Origin: JAFEBO01 sp044221315
GTDB lineage: Bacteria > Planctomycetota > Phycisphaerae > Phycisphaerales > UBA1924
DNA: 64,000 bases
NCBI GenBank assembly: GCA_044221315.1
Contig: JBGAPK010000007.1
Coordinates: 90,315 to 154,314 of the forward strand
Direction: 5' to 3'
Position numbers and translations under genes: made by a program. Position 1 is the stretch's first letter; the number at the start of each line of letters is the position of its first letter. This document shows positions 17,079-25,432 of this stretch, piece after piece. The notes under the pieces were generated by a model that made no database searches, had not been told where the DNA came from, and saw nothing but the letters and a program-made list of their open reading frames with translations.

Positions 17079-18466
17079 CTTCCGTTCGCCTCCGCGCTAA
17101 AACCGTCTGTCAGAGCGTCCACCGGCCCGAACACGCGGTCGCTTGAAAACACCTGTTTTCCACGCAGGAACGTGGCGTGGACCTTTCCCCTGAGCGTCAG
17201 CCCATCATACGGGGTGGCCTTGTGGCGATGCTCCAGTTCGCCGCCGCGCACGACCCATGTCGCTTCCGGATCGAACACGATCAGATCAGCGTCCATGCCA
17301 GGGGCGATCGTTCCCTTCTGATCCCGAATGCCCGCGAGCGTGGCAGGGGCCTCGCTCATCCAGCGCGCGAGATCGACGAGCGAGCAACCGCGCTCATGGG
17401 CGCCAGTCCACACGGCACTCAATTGAACCTGAAGACCGGATATTCCGCCCCAAGCCTTGGCAAAGTTCCCGTCCTTGAGGCCCTTCAAATCGCCGGGCGC
17501 CGGTGAGTGATCCGAGGCGATCAGATCCAAGGCTCCGCTTTCCAAGCCGCGCCAGAGCGATTCCCGCTGCGATCGCTCACGAATCGGTGGCGCACACTTG
17601 AAGACCGTCCCGCCGTCGGGAATGTCTTCCGCCGCAAACATGAGATAGTGCGGACAGGTCTCTGCGGTGAACCCGCTCGCCCCCCGCTTCGCTTCGGAAA
17701 TGACCGGAAGAGCGTCGCCCGACGACACATGCACAATGTGGGTGCGGCATCCGGTCGCCCGCCACAGGTCCACCATCATCTCGATTGCCTTGACCTCGGA
17801 CTGCGGCGGACGCGACCGAAGGTATTTCGCGTAACTCCTCGGATCGCCTTCCAGACCGCTCGGAATTCGAGCCGCTTCGATCGCCCCCGGGTCTTCCGCG
17901 TGCACAAGCAGCACCGCGCCACCATCGACGCCGAGTGACCGGAGCACCGGCATCGCCTCCTCCAGCTCCCGACGCGTCACGTTCGGAAACTCGTCGATCC
18001 CCGAGTGCACCAGGAAACACTTGAATCCGAGCGCGCCCGCTTCCCAGATCGCGCGGAGCGAGCCCGTGTTCCCGGGTATCACGCCGCCCCAAAGACCAAA
18101 GTCGCAGGCGCACACGCCCGTCGCCGCCTCCACCTCACCCATAAGCGCCTCGACTCCGGTCGCCACCGGAGAGCAATTGAGCGGCATCACGACCATGGTC
18201 GTCACACCCCCCGCCACCGCCGCGCGTCCGGCGGTCCGGAAACCCTCCCATTCGGTGCGTCCCGGTTCATTGACGTGAACGTGCACATCGACAACGCCGG
18301 GCATGAGCACCAGGTTGCCTACATCGAGGTTTCGCGCATCGGCAGCGGCCGTCCGGCCGGGTCGCACCTCTTCAATCTTGCCGGAGCGAATCACAACGGT
18401 CGCCGGCGCCATCCGGCCGCCGTGCACGACGCGATCGCTCAGAATGGCAAGATCGTCCCGCTTCAC
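17054..18466 (-). CDS. allB: allantoinase
   Basis: Opens the allantoin ring to allantoate. An amidohydrolase with VDVHVHVNEPGRTEWEGF (HxH), GFKCFLVHSG (carboxylated Lys), VHAEDPGAI, THIVHVSSGDAL and LIASDHSPAPGDLKGLKDG (Asp): the full dinuclear metal set. The GTG at 18466 gives 470 residues, close to the family norm. The open frame continues upstream to 18724 across the moaA start and is considered non-coding there; an ATG at 18559 would be the alternative. First gene of the minus-strand allantoin operon, divergent from moaA. Confidence 0.93.
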   Translation of the reverse strand: MKRDDLAILSDRVVHGGRMAPATVVIRSGKIEEVRPGRTAAADARNLDVGNLVLMPGVVDVHVHVNEPGRTEWEGFRTAGRAAVAGGVTTMVVMPLNCSPVATGVEALMGEVEAATGVCACDFGLWGGVIPGNTGSLRAIWEAGALGFKCFLVHSGIDEFPNVTRRELEEAMPVLRSLGVDGGAVLLVHAEDPGAIEAARIPSGLEGDPRSYAKYLRSRPPQSEVKAIEMMVDLWRATGCRTHIVHVSSGDALPVISEAKRGASGFTAETCPHYLMFAAEDIPDGGTVFKCAPPIRERSQRESLWRGLESGALDLIASDHSPAPGDLKGLKDGNFAKAWGGISGLQVQLSAVWTGAHERGCSLVDLARWMSEAPATLAGIRDQKGTIAPGMDADLIVFDPEATWVVRGGELEHRHKATPYDGLTLRGKVHATFLRGKQVFSSDRVFGPVDALTDGFSAEANGRWVRRSRV

Positions 18467-18557
18467 GCCAACACAATAACACTCGGGAGACCCGCAGGTT
18501 GGCACAAGTCCGCGCCGGCGAAGCACCGCCGGACATTGCTCTCTAGACTCCCCGTGC
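18467..18557. promoter_or_regulatory. divergent promoter region allB/moaA
   Basis: This 91-bp gap separates the allantoin operon (minus) from moaA (plus), so it should hold both promoters if the GTG at 18466 is the true allB start. No clear -10/-35 boxes, operator palindrome or Moco riboswitch fold was recognised. Confidence 0.3.
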
Positions 18558-19664
18558 ATGTCGAGCGGACATTCACTTCCCATCCTCACTTCTTCCGGCA
18601 CGCCTCGACGGCTGGACGCTCCGCCTCGCACCGCCGCGCCCGGAACCGATCGGCCCCGCCTGCTCCGCGATTCCCACGGGCGCACCATCCGCGACCTCCG
18701 GCTTTCCATCACCGACCGTTGCAATTTCCGCTGCGTCTACTGCATGGAACCGGACGTCCGCTTCTTCCCGCGCGAGCAACTCCTTTCCGTCGATGAACTG
18801 GTCCGCATCGCCTCGATCGCAAACTCGCTCGGCATCGAGCGCCTCCGCCTCACCGGCGGCGAGCCGACGCTCCGCCCCGAGCTCGACGAGATCATCGAAC
18901 GCATCGGTGAAATCGGATTTGATGATCTCTCAATGACGACCAACGGATCCCTGATCGAGCCCGCAAGACTCAGGCTCTGGAAGGCCGCGGGCCTGCGCCG
19001 GCTCACGTTCAGCCTCGACAGCGCCCGTGACGAAACGTTTGCCGCGATGACGCGCTCGCGCTCAAGCGTGAGAACCGTGCTCGATGCCATTGGACACGCC
19101 CTTGCCGCCGGACTCGGCCCGATCAAAGTGAACGCCGTCGTCATCCGCGGCAGGAACGAGGACCAGATCGCGGATCTGGCATGCCTCGCCGCGACGCACG
19201 GATTCGAGATGCGGTTCATCGAGTTCATGCCGCTGGATTCCGGCCACGCATGGAACCCGGGCTTGCTCGTCCCCGCCTCGGAGATTCTCGAATCGCTCCG
19301 CGAATCCGGCGAGATTTCTTCGGTCGATCGCGGGCGACCGAGCGATACGGCCGAGGTCTTTGAATTCAGACCGCGGAACAAATCGCGGGCGACCGGCTCC
19401 GCACGTATCGGCATCATCGCCCCCGTGACGCGTTCCTTCTGCGGCCGTTGCTCGCGTCTCCGCATCACGGCGGACGGCAAAGTCCGGCCCTGCCTCTTCA
19501 GCCTTCGCGAATTCGATGTGCGCCCGCTTCTTCGCACCAATGCCGAAAATGCCACGATCGAGCAGTTCCTGATCGACGCGACGTGGACAAAGCAGCCCGG
19601 TCACGGGATCACATCGCCCGATTTCGAACAGCCGGCGCGACCGATGTCCGCAATCGGCGGGTGA
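18558..19664 (+). CDS. moaA: GTP 3',8-cyclase MoaA
   Basis: Radical SAM enzyme for the first step of molybdenum-cofactor synthesis. The N-terminal [4Fe-4S] motif CNFRCVYC lies in SITDRCNFRCVYCMEPD (about residues 50-65), with LRLTGGEPTLRPEL and MTTNG following. The C-terminal second cluster site is SFCGRCSRLRITADGKVRPC. The chain ends in Gly-Gly, as MoaA usually does for its active-site tail. The first 35 residues are a low-complexity extension, so a start further in cannot be excluded. It is convergent with the TSUP gene. Confidence 0.96.
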   Translation: MSSGHSLPILTSSGTPRRLDAPPRTAAPGTDRPRLLRDSHGRTIRDLRLSITDRCNFRCVYCMEPDVRFFPREQLLSVDELVRIASIANSLGIERLRLTGGEPTLRPELDEIIERIGEIGFDDLSMTTNGSLIEPARLRLWKAAGLRRLTFSLDSARDETFAAMTRSRSSVRTVLDAIGHALAAGLGPIKVNAVVIRGRNEDQIADLACLAATHGFEMRFIEFMPLDSGHAWNPGLLVPASEILESLRESGEISSVDRGRPSDTAEVFEFRPRNKSRATGSARIGIIAPVTRSFCGRCSRLRITADGKVRPCLFSLREFDVRPLLRTNAENATIEQFLIDATWTKQPGHGITSPDFEQPARPMSAIGG

Positions 19665-19728
19665 ACCACCTTGCATTGGCGCCTTCCTGGCCATTTCTTT
19701 TCGTGACGCCGTCTCGCCGAAGCGGGCT

Positions 19729-20517
19729 TCACCTTGGAAGAGCGGCCGCCGCCCCGCCGCTTGCACGCCAGCCGCCAATTCCCTCAACGACCAAATATCC
19801 GCCCGCCACCACAAGCACAACCGCGAGCAATCGCCTCAGCGTCCTTCCACCAAATCGCCGCGCCCCCAGATACGACCCCGCAATCCCCCCTACCGCCGCC
19901 GCGGCGCAGAGCATCGCGATCCCCGGCGGCAGCGCCATTCCGTTCTTGATGGCCCCGGTCAATCCGGCGATCGAATTCACCAGAATGAACGCCACGCTCA
20001 CCGCCGCGGTTTCCTTCGGCCCCGCCCAGCGGCAAAGCAGCAGCAGCGGGCTGAGGAAGATGCCGCCTCCCGTTCCCGTCAGACCTGATGCGAAGCCGAG
20101 CGCCCCACCGGCTCCGAGCGAGGCGAGAAGGGACGGAGGCCGCGTGGTCGGCTCCGAAATCCGCAGGGAGCCAATCCACAATCGCCACGCGCTAAACAGC
20201 AGAATCGCACCGATCAGCGGCTTGTAGACCTCGGGCGGCAACTTGATCTGCCCTCCCACATACGCCAGTGGGATCGACATGATCGCAAACGGCCAGAACA
20301 GCCGCCAACGGAAGTGGCCCGCGCTGCCAAACTGGATCGTTCCGATCACCGCGACGACAATGTTGAGAGCCAGAGAAGTCGGCTTCATCACGGCCGGCGC
20401 CATTCCCATGAGCGCCATGACCGCGAGATATCCCGATGCTCCAGCGTGCCCCACGCACGAATACAGGAAGCCCACGACGAGGATCAGGATTACCAGCAGG
20501 ATCTCGGAGCCGCTCAC
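19729..20517 (-). CDS. TSUP (TauE/SafE) family permease
   Basis: Integral membrane protein of 262 residues with about eight hydrophobic segments. The family half-repeat motif is visible (VGFLYSCVGHAGASGYLAVM and LGFASGLTGTGGGIFLSPL). TSUP proteins export or import small sulfur-containing or organic anions. It starts in a 4-bp ATGA overlap with moaE, so it appears to be translationally coupled to molybdopterin synthase. Substrate is unknown; sulfite, molybdate-like anions or a purine-pathway product are all untested options. Confidence 0.85.
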   Translation of the reverse strand: MSGSEILLVILILVVGFLYSCVGHAGASGYLAVMALMGMAPAVMKPTSLALNIVVAVIGTIQFGSAGHFRWRLFWPFAIMSIPLAYVGGQIKLPPEVYKPLIGAILLFSAWRLWIGSLRISEPTTRPPSLLASLGAGGALGFASGLTGTGGGIFLSPLLLLCRWAGPKETAAVSVAFILVNSIAGLTGAIKNGMALPPGIAMLCAAAAVGGIAGSYLGARRFGGRTLRRLLAVVLVVAGGYLVVEGIGGWRASGGAAAALPR

Positions 20518-20936
20518 CGGGTCGCTCCGGTGTGGACCCGTCGCCGCGGACCCGCCGGGCTCGCGACCGGCTTCTTCCAGATCGGAACATCTTTCTTCAT
20601 CCGGTCGATGAACTCGTCCATCGCCGCGAGTGCTTCCTTCCGGTGCCCCGACTCCACGAGCAGGCGGAACGAGACTCGGCCGACACGGACTTTTCCGGCG
20701 GAATGCCAGACCGCCACTTCAATCACGCCGTGCTTCTCGATCATCTCCCTTGCGAGCAGATCGAGTTGCTTGCTCGCCATGGGCTCGTACACCTGGTAGT
20801 CGAGTCCGATGATCTTCTTCCCATTCTCCTCGCCGCGCACTATGCCCTCGAACAGCACAAACGCTCCCGTCCCTCGACCGGCCGACACCTTCACCGGCTT
20901 CAGCGGCCCTTTCACGATCTCAACGTGCACACCCAT
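20514..20936 (-). CDS. moaE: molybdopterin synthase catalytic subunit MoaE
   Basis: Large subunit of molybdopterin synthase, 140 residues, which with MoaD inserts two sulfurs into cyclic pyranopterin monophosphate. Motifs GAFVLFEGIVRGEENGKKI, LDYQVYEPMASKQL and the catalytic-lysine segment MKKDVPIWKKP are present. It lies 59 bp downstream of moaD and overlaps the TSUP gene. Confidence 0.94.
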   Translation of the reverse strand: MGVHVEIVKGPLKPVKVSAGRGTGAFVLFEGIVRGEENGKKIIGLDYQVYEPMASKQLDLLAREMIEKHGVIEVAVWHSAGKVRVGRVSFRLLVESGHRKEALAAMDEFIDRMKKDVPIWKKPVASPAGPRRRVHTGATR

Positions 20937-20995
20937 CCGAACTGCTCCTTCGACCTCCCGCCCCGGCGTTCACACCTGTGCCCCCGCGCAATCTC

Positions 20996-21235
20996 TTAGC
21001 CCCCTCCCACCATCCCGATCAGGGCCAACTCGTCATCCGCCCGGATGATCTCGCTCCCTTTCGCGAACGCGTGATTGAGGGCCAGCCTCATTCCCGCGTT
21101 CGCCAATCGCGGATAGCGCGAGTTCAAAGACGACAGCAACTGGTTCGCCGTCGCGCCGGCCGGGAGTTCAACGGAGACGCTCGACCTCCCCATCCGCTTT
21201 TCCTCCGGCCCGAATATCCGCACAGTCACTCGCAT
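20996..21235 (-). CDS. moaD: molybdopterin synthase sulfur carrier subunit MoaD
   Basis: Ubiquitin-fold sulfur carrier of 79 residues starting MRVTVRIFGPEEKR and ending in the essential Gly-Gly (IGMVGGG), where the thiocarboxylate forms. The ATG at 21235 is chosen because the 14 extra residues upstream do not fit the family. It is divergent from moeA with a 50-bp gap. Confidence 0.93.
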   Translation of the reverse strand: MRVTVRIFGPEEKRMGRSSVSVELPAGATANQLLSSLNSRYPRLANAGMRLALNHAFAKGSEIIRADDELALIGMVGGG

Positions 21236-21285
21236 GCGCTCAGTGTATTGTCCTGTGCCTCCGTTCAACCCGACCATACTCGCAG

Positions 21286-22500
21286 ATGTCTACCGCCAAC
21301 GCCCCATTCCGTTTCAACTCGCCGAGCGAGGCCCTCCACGCACTGCTGGAGCGGCTCCCATCGGTTTCGCACGAGGCTATTTCGCTCGAAAACGCGCGCG
21401 GCAGAGTGCTCGCCGAGGCCGTTCTGGCCGACCGCCCTTCCCCCGCCATCGATGTCAGCGCCATGGACGGATTTGCCGCCAGGCTGGCCGACCTCATAAC
21501 GGGATCACTCCCCGTTTCCGGCGACGCAACCATCGGTACGGCCCCCATCACACTGACTCCCCGATCCGCCGCGAGGATCGTCACAGGCGCACCCATCCCC
21601 GCTGGGGCCGATTGCGTCATCCGCGTTGAAGATGTAACGTCCTCTTCGAACACCATCACATTCGACCCTGCACTCACCCACTCGTTCCCGGCCAACCGGC
21701 ACATCCGGCGAAAGGGAGAGAACGCGGCACAAGGGGCCGAGATCGTTCCTGTCGGTACCGTTATCACCCCCGCCGTCGCGTCCGCGCTGGCTTCCTGCGG
21801 CAAGCACACCCCGCTGGTCACACGCAAACTCCGCGTGGGGATTCTCAGCACCGGCGACGAAGTGCTCAGCCCCGAGGCCACACCGCAGCCCTGGCAACTC
21901 CGAGACGGAAACGCCGCGGCTCTGCACACGCTCTTCTCGTCGCTGGCATTCGTGGATTCGATCGAAACGAAGCACGCACCCGACGATCAGCCTCGGATTC
22001 TCGCCGCGGCTTCCGAATTGCTTTCCCGCTGCGACGCCCTGTTCCTGTCCGGCGGCGTTTCCATGGGCCACCGCGACCTGGTGCCCGCCGCGTTGGGGCA
22101 ATTGGGCGCGGTGACCGTCTTTCACAAAGTTCCCCAGCGCCCGGGAAAGCCGATACTCGGAGCGGTCGGCCCCAGACACCAGTTGATTCTCGGCCTTCCC
22201 GGCAATCCCGTTTCAGTCCTGGTCACCGCACACCGTTTTGGATTACCCGCGCTCGAGCGAATCGCCGGCGTGGTCTTCTCCCGCCCCACTCCCTCCGTGT
22301 TCATTTCCACCCCCGACGAGCAGTCCATCTCGTTCTGGTGGCACCGCCTCGTGAAATTGACCGCCCGCGGCAACGCCGCGCTCCTCGACAACAAAGGCAG
22401 CGGCGATCTGATCGCGTGCGCCCGTTCCGACGGGTTCGTGGAACTGCCCCCGAACGCTTCCGGCCCCGGCCCCTGGCCTTTCTACCGCTGGCGGGACTGA
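21286..22500 (+). CDS. moeA: molybdopterin molybdenumtransferase MoeA
   Basis: Inserts molybdate into adenylylated molybdopterin. The 404-residue protein shows DVSAMDGFAARLADL, RRKGENAAQGAEIVP, GILSTGDEVLSP, LFLSGGVSMGHRDLVPAAL, FHKVPQRPGKPILGAV and LGLPGNPVSVLVTA in the usual order, and the C-terminal domain IV. Divergent from moaD; moaC follows directly. Confidence 0.95.
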   Translation: MSTANAPFRFNSPSEALHALLERLPSVSHEAISLENARGRVLAEAVLADRPSPAIDVSAMDGFAARLADLITGSLPVSGDATIGTAPITLTPRSAARIVTGAPIPAGADCVIRVEDVTSSSNTITFDPALTHSFPANRHIRRKGENAAQGAEIVPVGTVITPAVASALASCGKHTPLVTRKLRVGILSTGDEVLSPEATPQPWQLRDGNAAALHTLFSSLAFVDSIETKHAPDDQPRILAAASELLSRCDALFLSGGVSMGHRDLVPAALGQLGAVTVFHKVPQRPGKPILGAVGPRHQLILGLPGNPVSVLVTAHRFGLPALERIAGVVFSRPTPSVFISTPDEQSISFWWHRLVKLTARGNAALLDNKGSGDLIACARSDGFVELPPNASGPGPWPFYRWRD

Positions 22501-22572
22501 TCCGTGAGCGGGCACCCGGCTGCCGCAAGGACGGACTTCATCCGGCGCGCGGCGCCATCCGTACACTCCGCC

Positions 22573-23049
22573 GTGGCGAAAAAGAAACTCACGCACGTTG
22601 ATGCCGCCGGACTCGCCCGGATGGTGGATGTAGCGGCCAAGCCCATCACTCTTCGTTCGGCGACCGCAGAGGCATTTGTAAAGGTCTCTGCGGCACTGGC
22701 CCGGGCGATCCGCACAAACAGGGTCGCCAAGGGCAATGTGTTCGAAGTCGCGCGCCTCGCCGGCATCCAGGCGGCCAAGCGCACGGACGAACTGATCCCG
22801 CTCTGTCACTCAATCCCGCTCGATTCGACCGGGATTGAAATTGCCCTCAAAGGCACGCGGATCCACATCACCGCCACCGCCCGAGCAACGGCTCGCACCG
22901 GCGTCGAAATGGAAGCTCTGACCGCCGCGACGGTCGCCGCGCTGACCATCTACGACATGGGAAAAGCCATCGACCGCTCGATGACAATTTCGGGCATTCG
23001 TTTGCTTTCAAAGTCCGGCGGCACGCGAGGCGATTACAAGGCTCGCTGA
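22573..23049 (+). CDS. moaC: cyclic pyranopterin monophosphate synthase MoaC
   Basis: Converts the MoaA product to cyclic pyranopterin monophosphate. KLTHVDAAGLARMVDVAAKP, LIPLCHSIPLDSTGIEI (active-site region), EMEALTAATVAALTIYDMGKAID and LLSKSGG are diagnostic. The GTG at 22573 gives 158 residues with an N-terminus matching the family; a GTG at 22504, three bases after the moeA stop, would add 23 poorly conserved residues and is the alternative. In operon with moeA. Confidence 0.94.
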   Translation: MAKKKLTHVDAAGLARMVDVAAKPITLRSATAEAFVKVSAALARAIRTNRVAKGNVFEVARLAGIQAAKRTDELIPLCHSIPLDSTGIEIALKGTRIHITATARATARTGVEMEALTAATVAALTIYDMGKAIDRSMTISGIRLLSKSGGTRGDYKAR

Positions 23050-23110
23050 CGCCCCCTGACCGGTTGACCATGCGAGCCCGGGCAGGCCGCACACGACTCA
23101 GGGCATGGGT

Positions 23111-23299
23111 TCAGGCCGCCCGACGCTTGCCCTGCTTGGTCGCCCGAGCAGACCGACCGACCCCAGCCGCCCGCTGCTCCAGCACCCGCTCGATATCCAT
23201 CCGCCCGCTCCGGCCCGACATGATCGCCAGGAGAAGCAGGCTCTCGCCGGAAGCCGAGCCCAGGATCGAACGTGCCGAGGTGGTGTTCTGAGTCTTCAT
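23111..23299 (-). CDS. small hypothetical protein (about 62 residues)
   Basis: A short minus-strand frame beginning MKTQNTTSARSILGSASG, with a hydrophobic patch (LLLLAIMSG) and a basic Arg/Lys-rich end (TKQGKRRAA). Third-position GC is high, as expected for a gene here, but there is no strong ribosome site and no recognised family. It occupies much of the 403-bp gap between moaC and mogA. It may be real or chance. Confidence 0.35.
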   Translation of the reverse strand: MKTQNTTSARSILGSASGESLLLLAIMSGRSGRMDIERVLEQRAAGVGRSARATKQGKRRAA

Positions 23300-23402
23300 G
23301 CAAGGTCTTGCCGGCCCAAACGGCTTCCTTGCAGCGCTTTTCGACGAAACTGAACCAATTTTGGCCACCAACCAACGCCACCCGCCCTCCGCCCCGACCT
23401 CC

Positions 23403-23437
23403 GACATCCGACATCCGACATCCGACATCCGACATCC
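23403..23437. repeat. tandem heptanucleotide repeat (GACATCC x5)
   Basis: Five perfect copies of the 7-bp unit GACATCC in tandem, ending 15 bp before the mogA start. Degenerate copies of the same heptad occur at 29117-29137 (inverse orientation), about 30634-30650 and 43514-43545, always between or at the edges of genes. Confidence 0.9.
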
Positions 23438-23452
23438 GTGTATTCTCCCCCC

Positions 23453-23944
23453 ATGCCCATCCGTGCCGCCGTCCTGACCATTTCCGACCGCTGCTCCCGG
23501 GCGGAACGCGAAGACCTCTCCGGCCCCGGCCTGCGGGCGATTCTGACCGGCAAACTGGCAGCCCAGATCGTCGCCTTCGACATCGTTTCCGACGACCCCG
23601 ACGCCATCGCCGCCCAGCTCTCAGCCTGGTCGCACCCCGACCAGAAAATCGACCTCATCCTCACCACCGGCGGCACCGGCCTGGCCCCGCGAGACAACAC
23701 CCCGGAAGCTGCAAAACGCGTCATCGAGCGCGAACACCCCGGCCTGCTCGAACTCGCACGCCGCCGCTGCTACGACAAGACACCCAAAACATACCTATCG
23801 CGAGGCATCTCCGGCACCCGAAACCGCACCCTGATTATCACGCTTCCCGGTTCGCCCCGTGGGGCCGCCGAGATGCTCGAAGCCCTGCTGGACATCTTGC
23901 CGCACGCGATCGAAACCGTCCGGGGCGAAGTGACCGACGGCTGA
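23453..23944 (+). CDS. mogA: molybdopterin adenylyltransferase, MogA/MoaB family
   Basis: Adenylylates molybdopterin before MoeA inserts the metal. A single MoCF-binding domain of 163 residues: LTISDRCSRAEREDLSGPGL, LILTTGGTGLAPRDNTPEA, and YLSRGISGTRNRTLIITLPGSPRGA. ATG 23453 is chosen over one five codons earlier because the family begins at PIRAAVLTISD. It completes the set of moaA, moaC, moaD, moaE, moeA and mogA in this cluster. Confidence 0.92.
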   Translation: MPIRAAVLTISDRCSRAEREDLSGPGLRAILTGKLAAQIVAFDIVSDDPDAIAAQLSAWSHPDQKIDLILTTGGTGLAPRDNTPEAAKRVIEREHPGLLELARRRCYDKTPKTYLSRGISGTRNRTLIITLPGSPRGAAEMLEALLDILPHAIETVRGEVTDG

Positions 23945-24050
23945 TTGTCTTTAAGCCGCCCAAACGCACACCGCCTCCCTCACGACTTCGAGCCCGCCAA
24001 CTCCCCGCCCGGCACTGTGCCCCATCGCCACGCTGTCAATTCCAGAAGAA

Positions 24051-24135
24051 TGCCGGAGGAGGGAGTCGAACCCACAAGCCTTTTGAGGGCGGCGGATTTT
24101 GAATCCGCTGCGTCTGCCAGTTCCGCCACTCCGGC
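24051..24135 (-). tRNA. tRNA-Leu (anticodon CAA)
   Basis: Read on the minus strand, the acceptor stem GCCGGAG pairs with CTCCGGC, the D arm contains TGGCGGAACTGGCAGACGC, the anticodon stem-loop is GCGGATTCAAAATCCGC (anticodon CAA), a long class II variable arm follows, and the T arm is GTGGGTTCGACTCCC. Position 24051 is the discriminator A. CCA is not encoded. The long variable arm confirms the leucine type. Confidence 0.96.
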
Positions 24136-24218
24136 GAAGAGTGAGCCCGAACAGTATGCTCCGGGCCACCAAGCGGCCCCGCCGCGCGGTATTCTGTTGC
24201 GGCCCCGGAGACCCCCGC

Positions 24219-24611
24219 ATGCCCTCTCTCGTCATTACTCACGGTCAGGACATCGGCGATCATTTCACCCTCAAGGACACCATCACCTCCGTCGGACGCG
24301 ACGACACCTGCACAATTCAGGTCCTCGACCAGCAAGTGTCGCGCAAGCATCTGCAGGTTCGTTTCGACCCCGCGACCAACCTCCACTACGCCGGCGACTA
24401 CCGCAGCGCCAACGGCGTCTTCGTCAACGGCAAACAACTCCTGGCCGACGTCCCTCTGAACGACGGCGATCGGATCCGCATCGGAAACACGACGCTGATT
24501 TACTTCGTTGCGGACTTTGCGGACAAGGCCGCGGCCCACGCCGCCGTCAAGAAGACCGGTGAATGGGCCAGAGAGACCATGACGCAGTCACGCCCGCCCT
24601 CCACATTCTGA
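24219..24611 (+). CDS. FHA domain protein
   Basis: A 130-residue protein that is almost entirely one forkhead-associated domain, which binds phosphothreonine peptides. The FHA signature is TSVGRDDTCTIQ, QQVSRKHLQVRF, SANGVFVNGKQL and LNDGDRIRIGNTTLIYF. A short C-terminal helix follows. GGAG lies upstream of the ATG at 24219. No kinase or phosphatase gene is adjacent, so the partner is unknown. Confidence 0.9.
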   Translation: MPSLVITHGQDIGDHFTLKDTITSVGRDDTCTIQVLDQQVSRKHLQVRFDPATNLHYAGDYRSANGVFVNGKQLLADVPLNDGDRIRIGNTTLIYFVADFADKAAAHAAVKKTGEWARETMTQSRPPSTF

Positions 24612-24621
24612 TCCGCGCCGA

Positions 24622-25317
24622 TCAGTTTCGCTTTGCGGCGAACTTCATCGCCCCCTCCGCGAGAATATCCATCGCGTCGTAGAGCTTGACCTGCGTCGAT
24701 TCCTGAGTGAGCACCAGAGGCAATTCGCTGCACGCGACCACGACGCCGTCGCACCCGCGCTTGCACAAATTGTGCACGATAGAAAAGATCGCCGCGCGGC
24801 TCTCCGGCCTCGCCGTTCCGTAGATCAGTTCCCCGAATATGATCTCGTCCAGCATCTCAACCTCGCGCTCATCCGGCGCCAGCACGTGAATCCCCTTCAG
24901 CCCCAGACGCGTCTGATACGTCGACGCCATCGTCACCAGCTTCGTTCCGATGATCCCGACCGTCTTGCGCCCGTCCGATCCCACAGCATCCGCCACAAGG
25001 TCGGTCATCGTGATCCAGGGAATCGGCGATCCGGCCTCCGCCATGTAAACCCCATGCTGCACGATGTTGTCCGGCGTCATACACACCCGGGCCCCGCAGC
25101 GGGCCAGCATCTCCGCCGACCGCCTCAGCAGCGCCCCGACCGCGTGCCAGTCGTCCTTCCGGATGGCCTCGATGTACTGGGACAGGGGCTCATTGTGCAG
25201 CGTGAGCACCGGCTGCACGTTCGGCGGCAGGTGGTGCGACGCCGCCCTGGAGAGTTGGCGGTAGAACAACGCCGCTCCCTCCGGACTCACTCCAACAATG
25301 CCTAGGTGCTTCAGCAT
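24622..25317 (-). CDS. aspartate/glutamate racemase-like protein
   Basis: A 231-residue protein of the Asp/Glu/hydantoin racemase superfamily: LGIVGVSPEGAALFYRQL at the N-terminus, VGIIGTKLVTMASTYQTRL in the middle and GVVVACSELPLVL (second catalytic Cys) near the end. At the first catalytic site the expected Cys is replaced: the segment reads CMTPDNIVQHG, with Thr where related proteins have C-P-D-N or C-N-T. The ATG at 25317 is used because the upstream extension is low-complexity. Substrate cannot be told from sequence. Confidence 0.82.
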   Translation of the reverse strand: MLKHLGIVGVSPEGAALFYRQLSRAASHHLPPNVQPVLTLHNEPLSQYIEAIRKDDWHAVGALLRRSAEMLARCGARVCMTPDNIVQHGVYMAEAGSPIPWITMTDLVADAVGSDGRKTVGIIGTKLVTMASTYQTRLGLKGIHVLAPDEREVEMLDEIIFGELIYGTARPESRAAIFSIVHNLCKRGCDGVVVACSELPLVLTQESTQVKLYDAMDILAEGAMKFAAKRN

Positions 25318-25432
25318 TGCCAGACTGTAGAAACCCCGGCGTGCCGACCCCGGCGGCCGCCAGCCCGACCCTCCGGGTCTTCGCCCGTCACGCACGCTCC
25401 GATGGCCTCCCCGGTTTCCGGAAATTCCCGCA

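Noticed and set aside
18467..18557. Moco riboswitch upstream of moaA
   Set aside because: The gap is only 91 bp and shows none of the conserved helices expected of that riboswitch.
23034..23435. 133-codon minus-strand frame between moaC and mogA
   Set aside because: It starts inside the heptad repeat and its composition is not gene-like; a smaller frame (23111-23299) in another phase is the better candidate.
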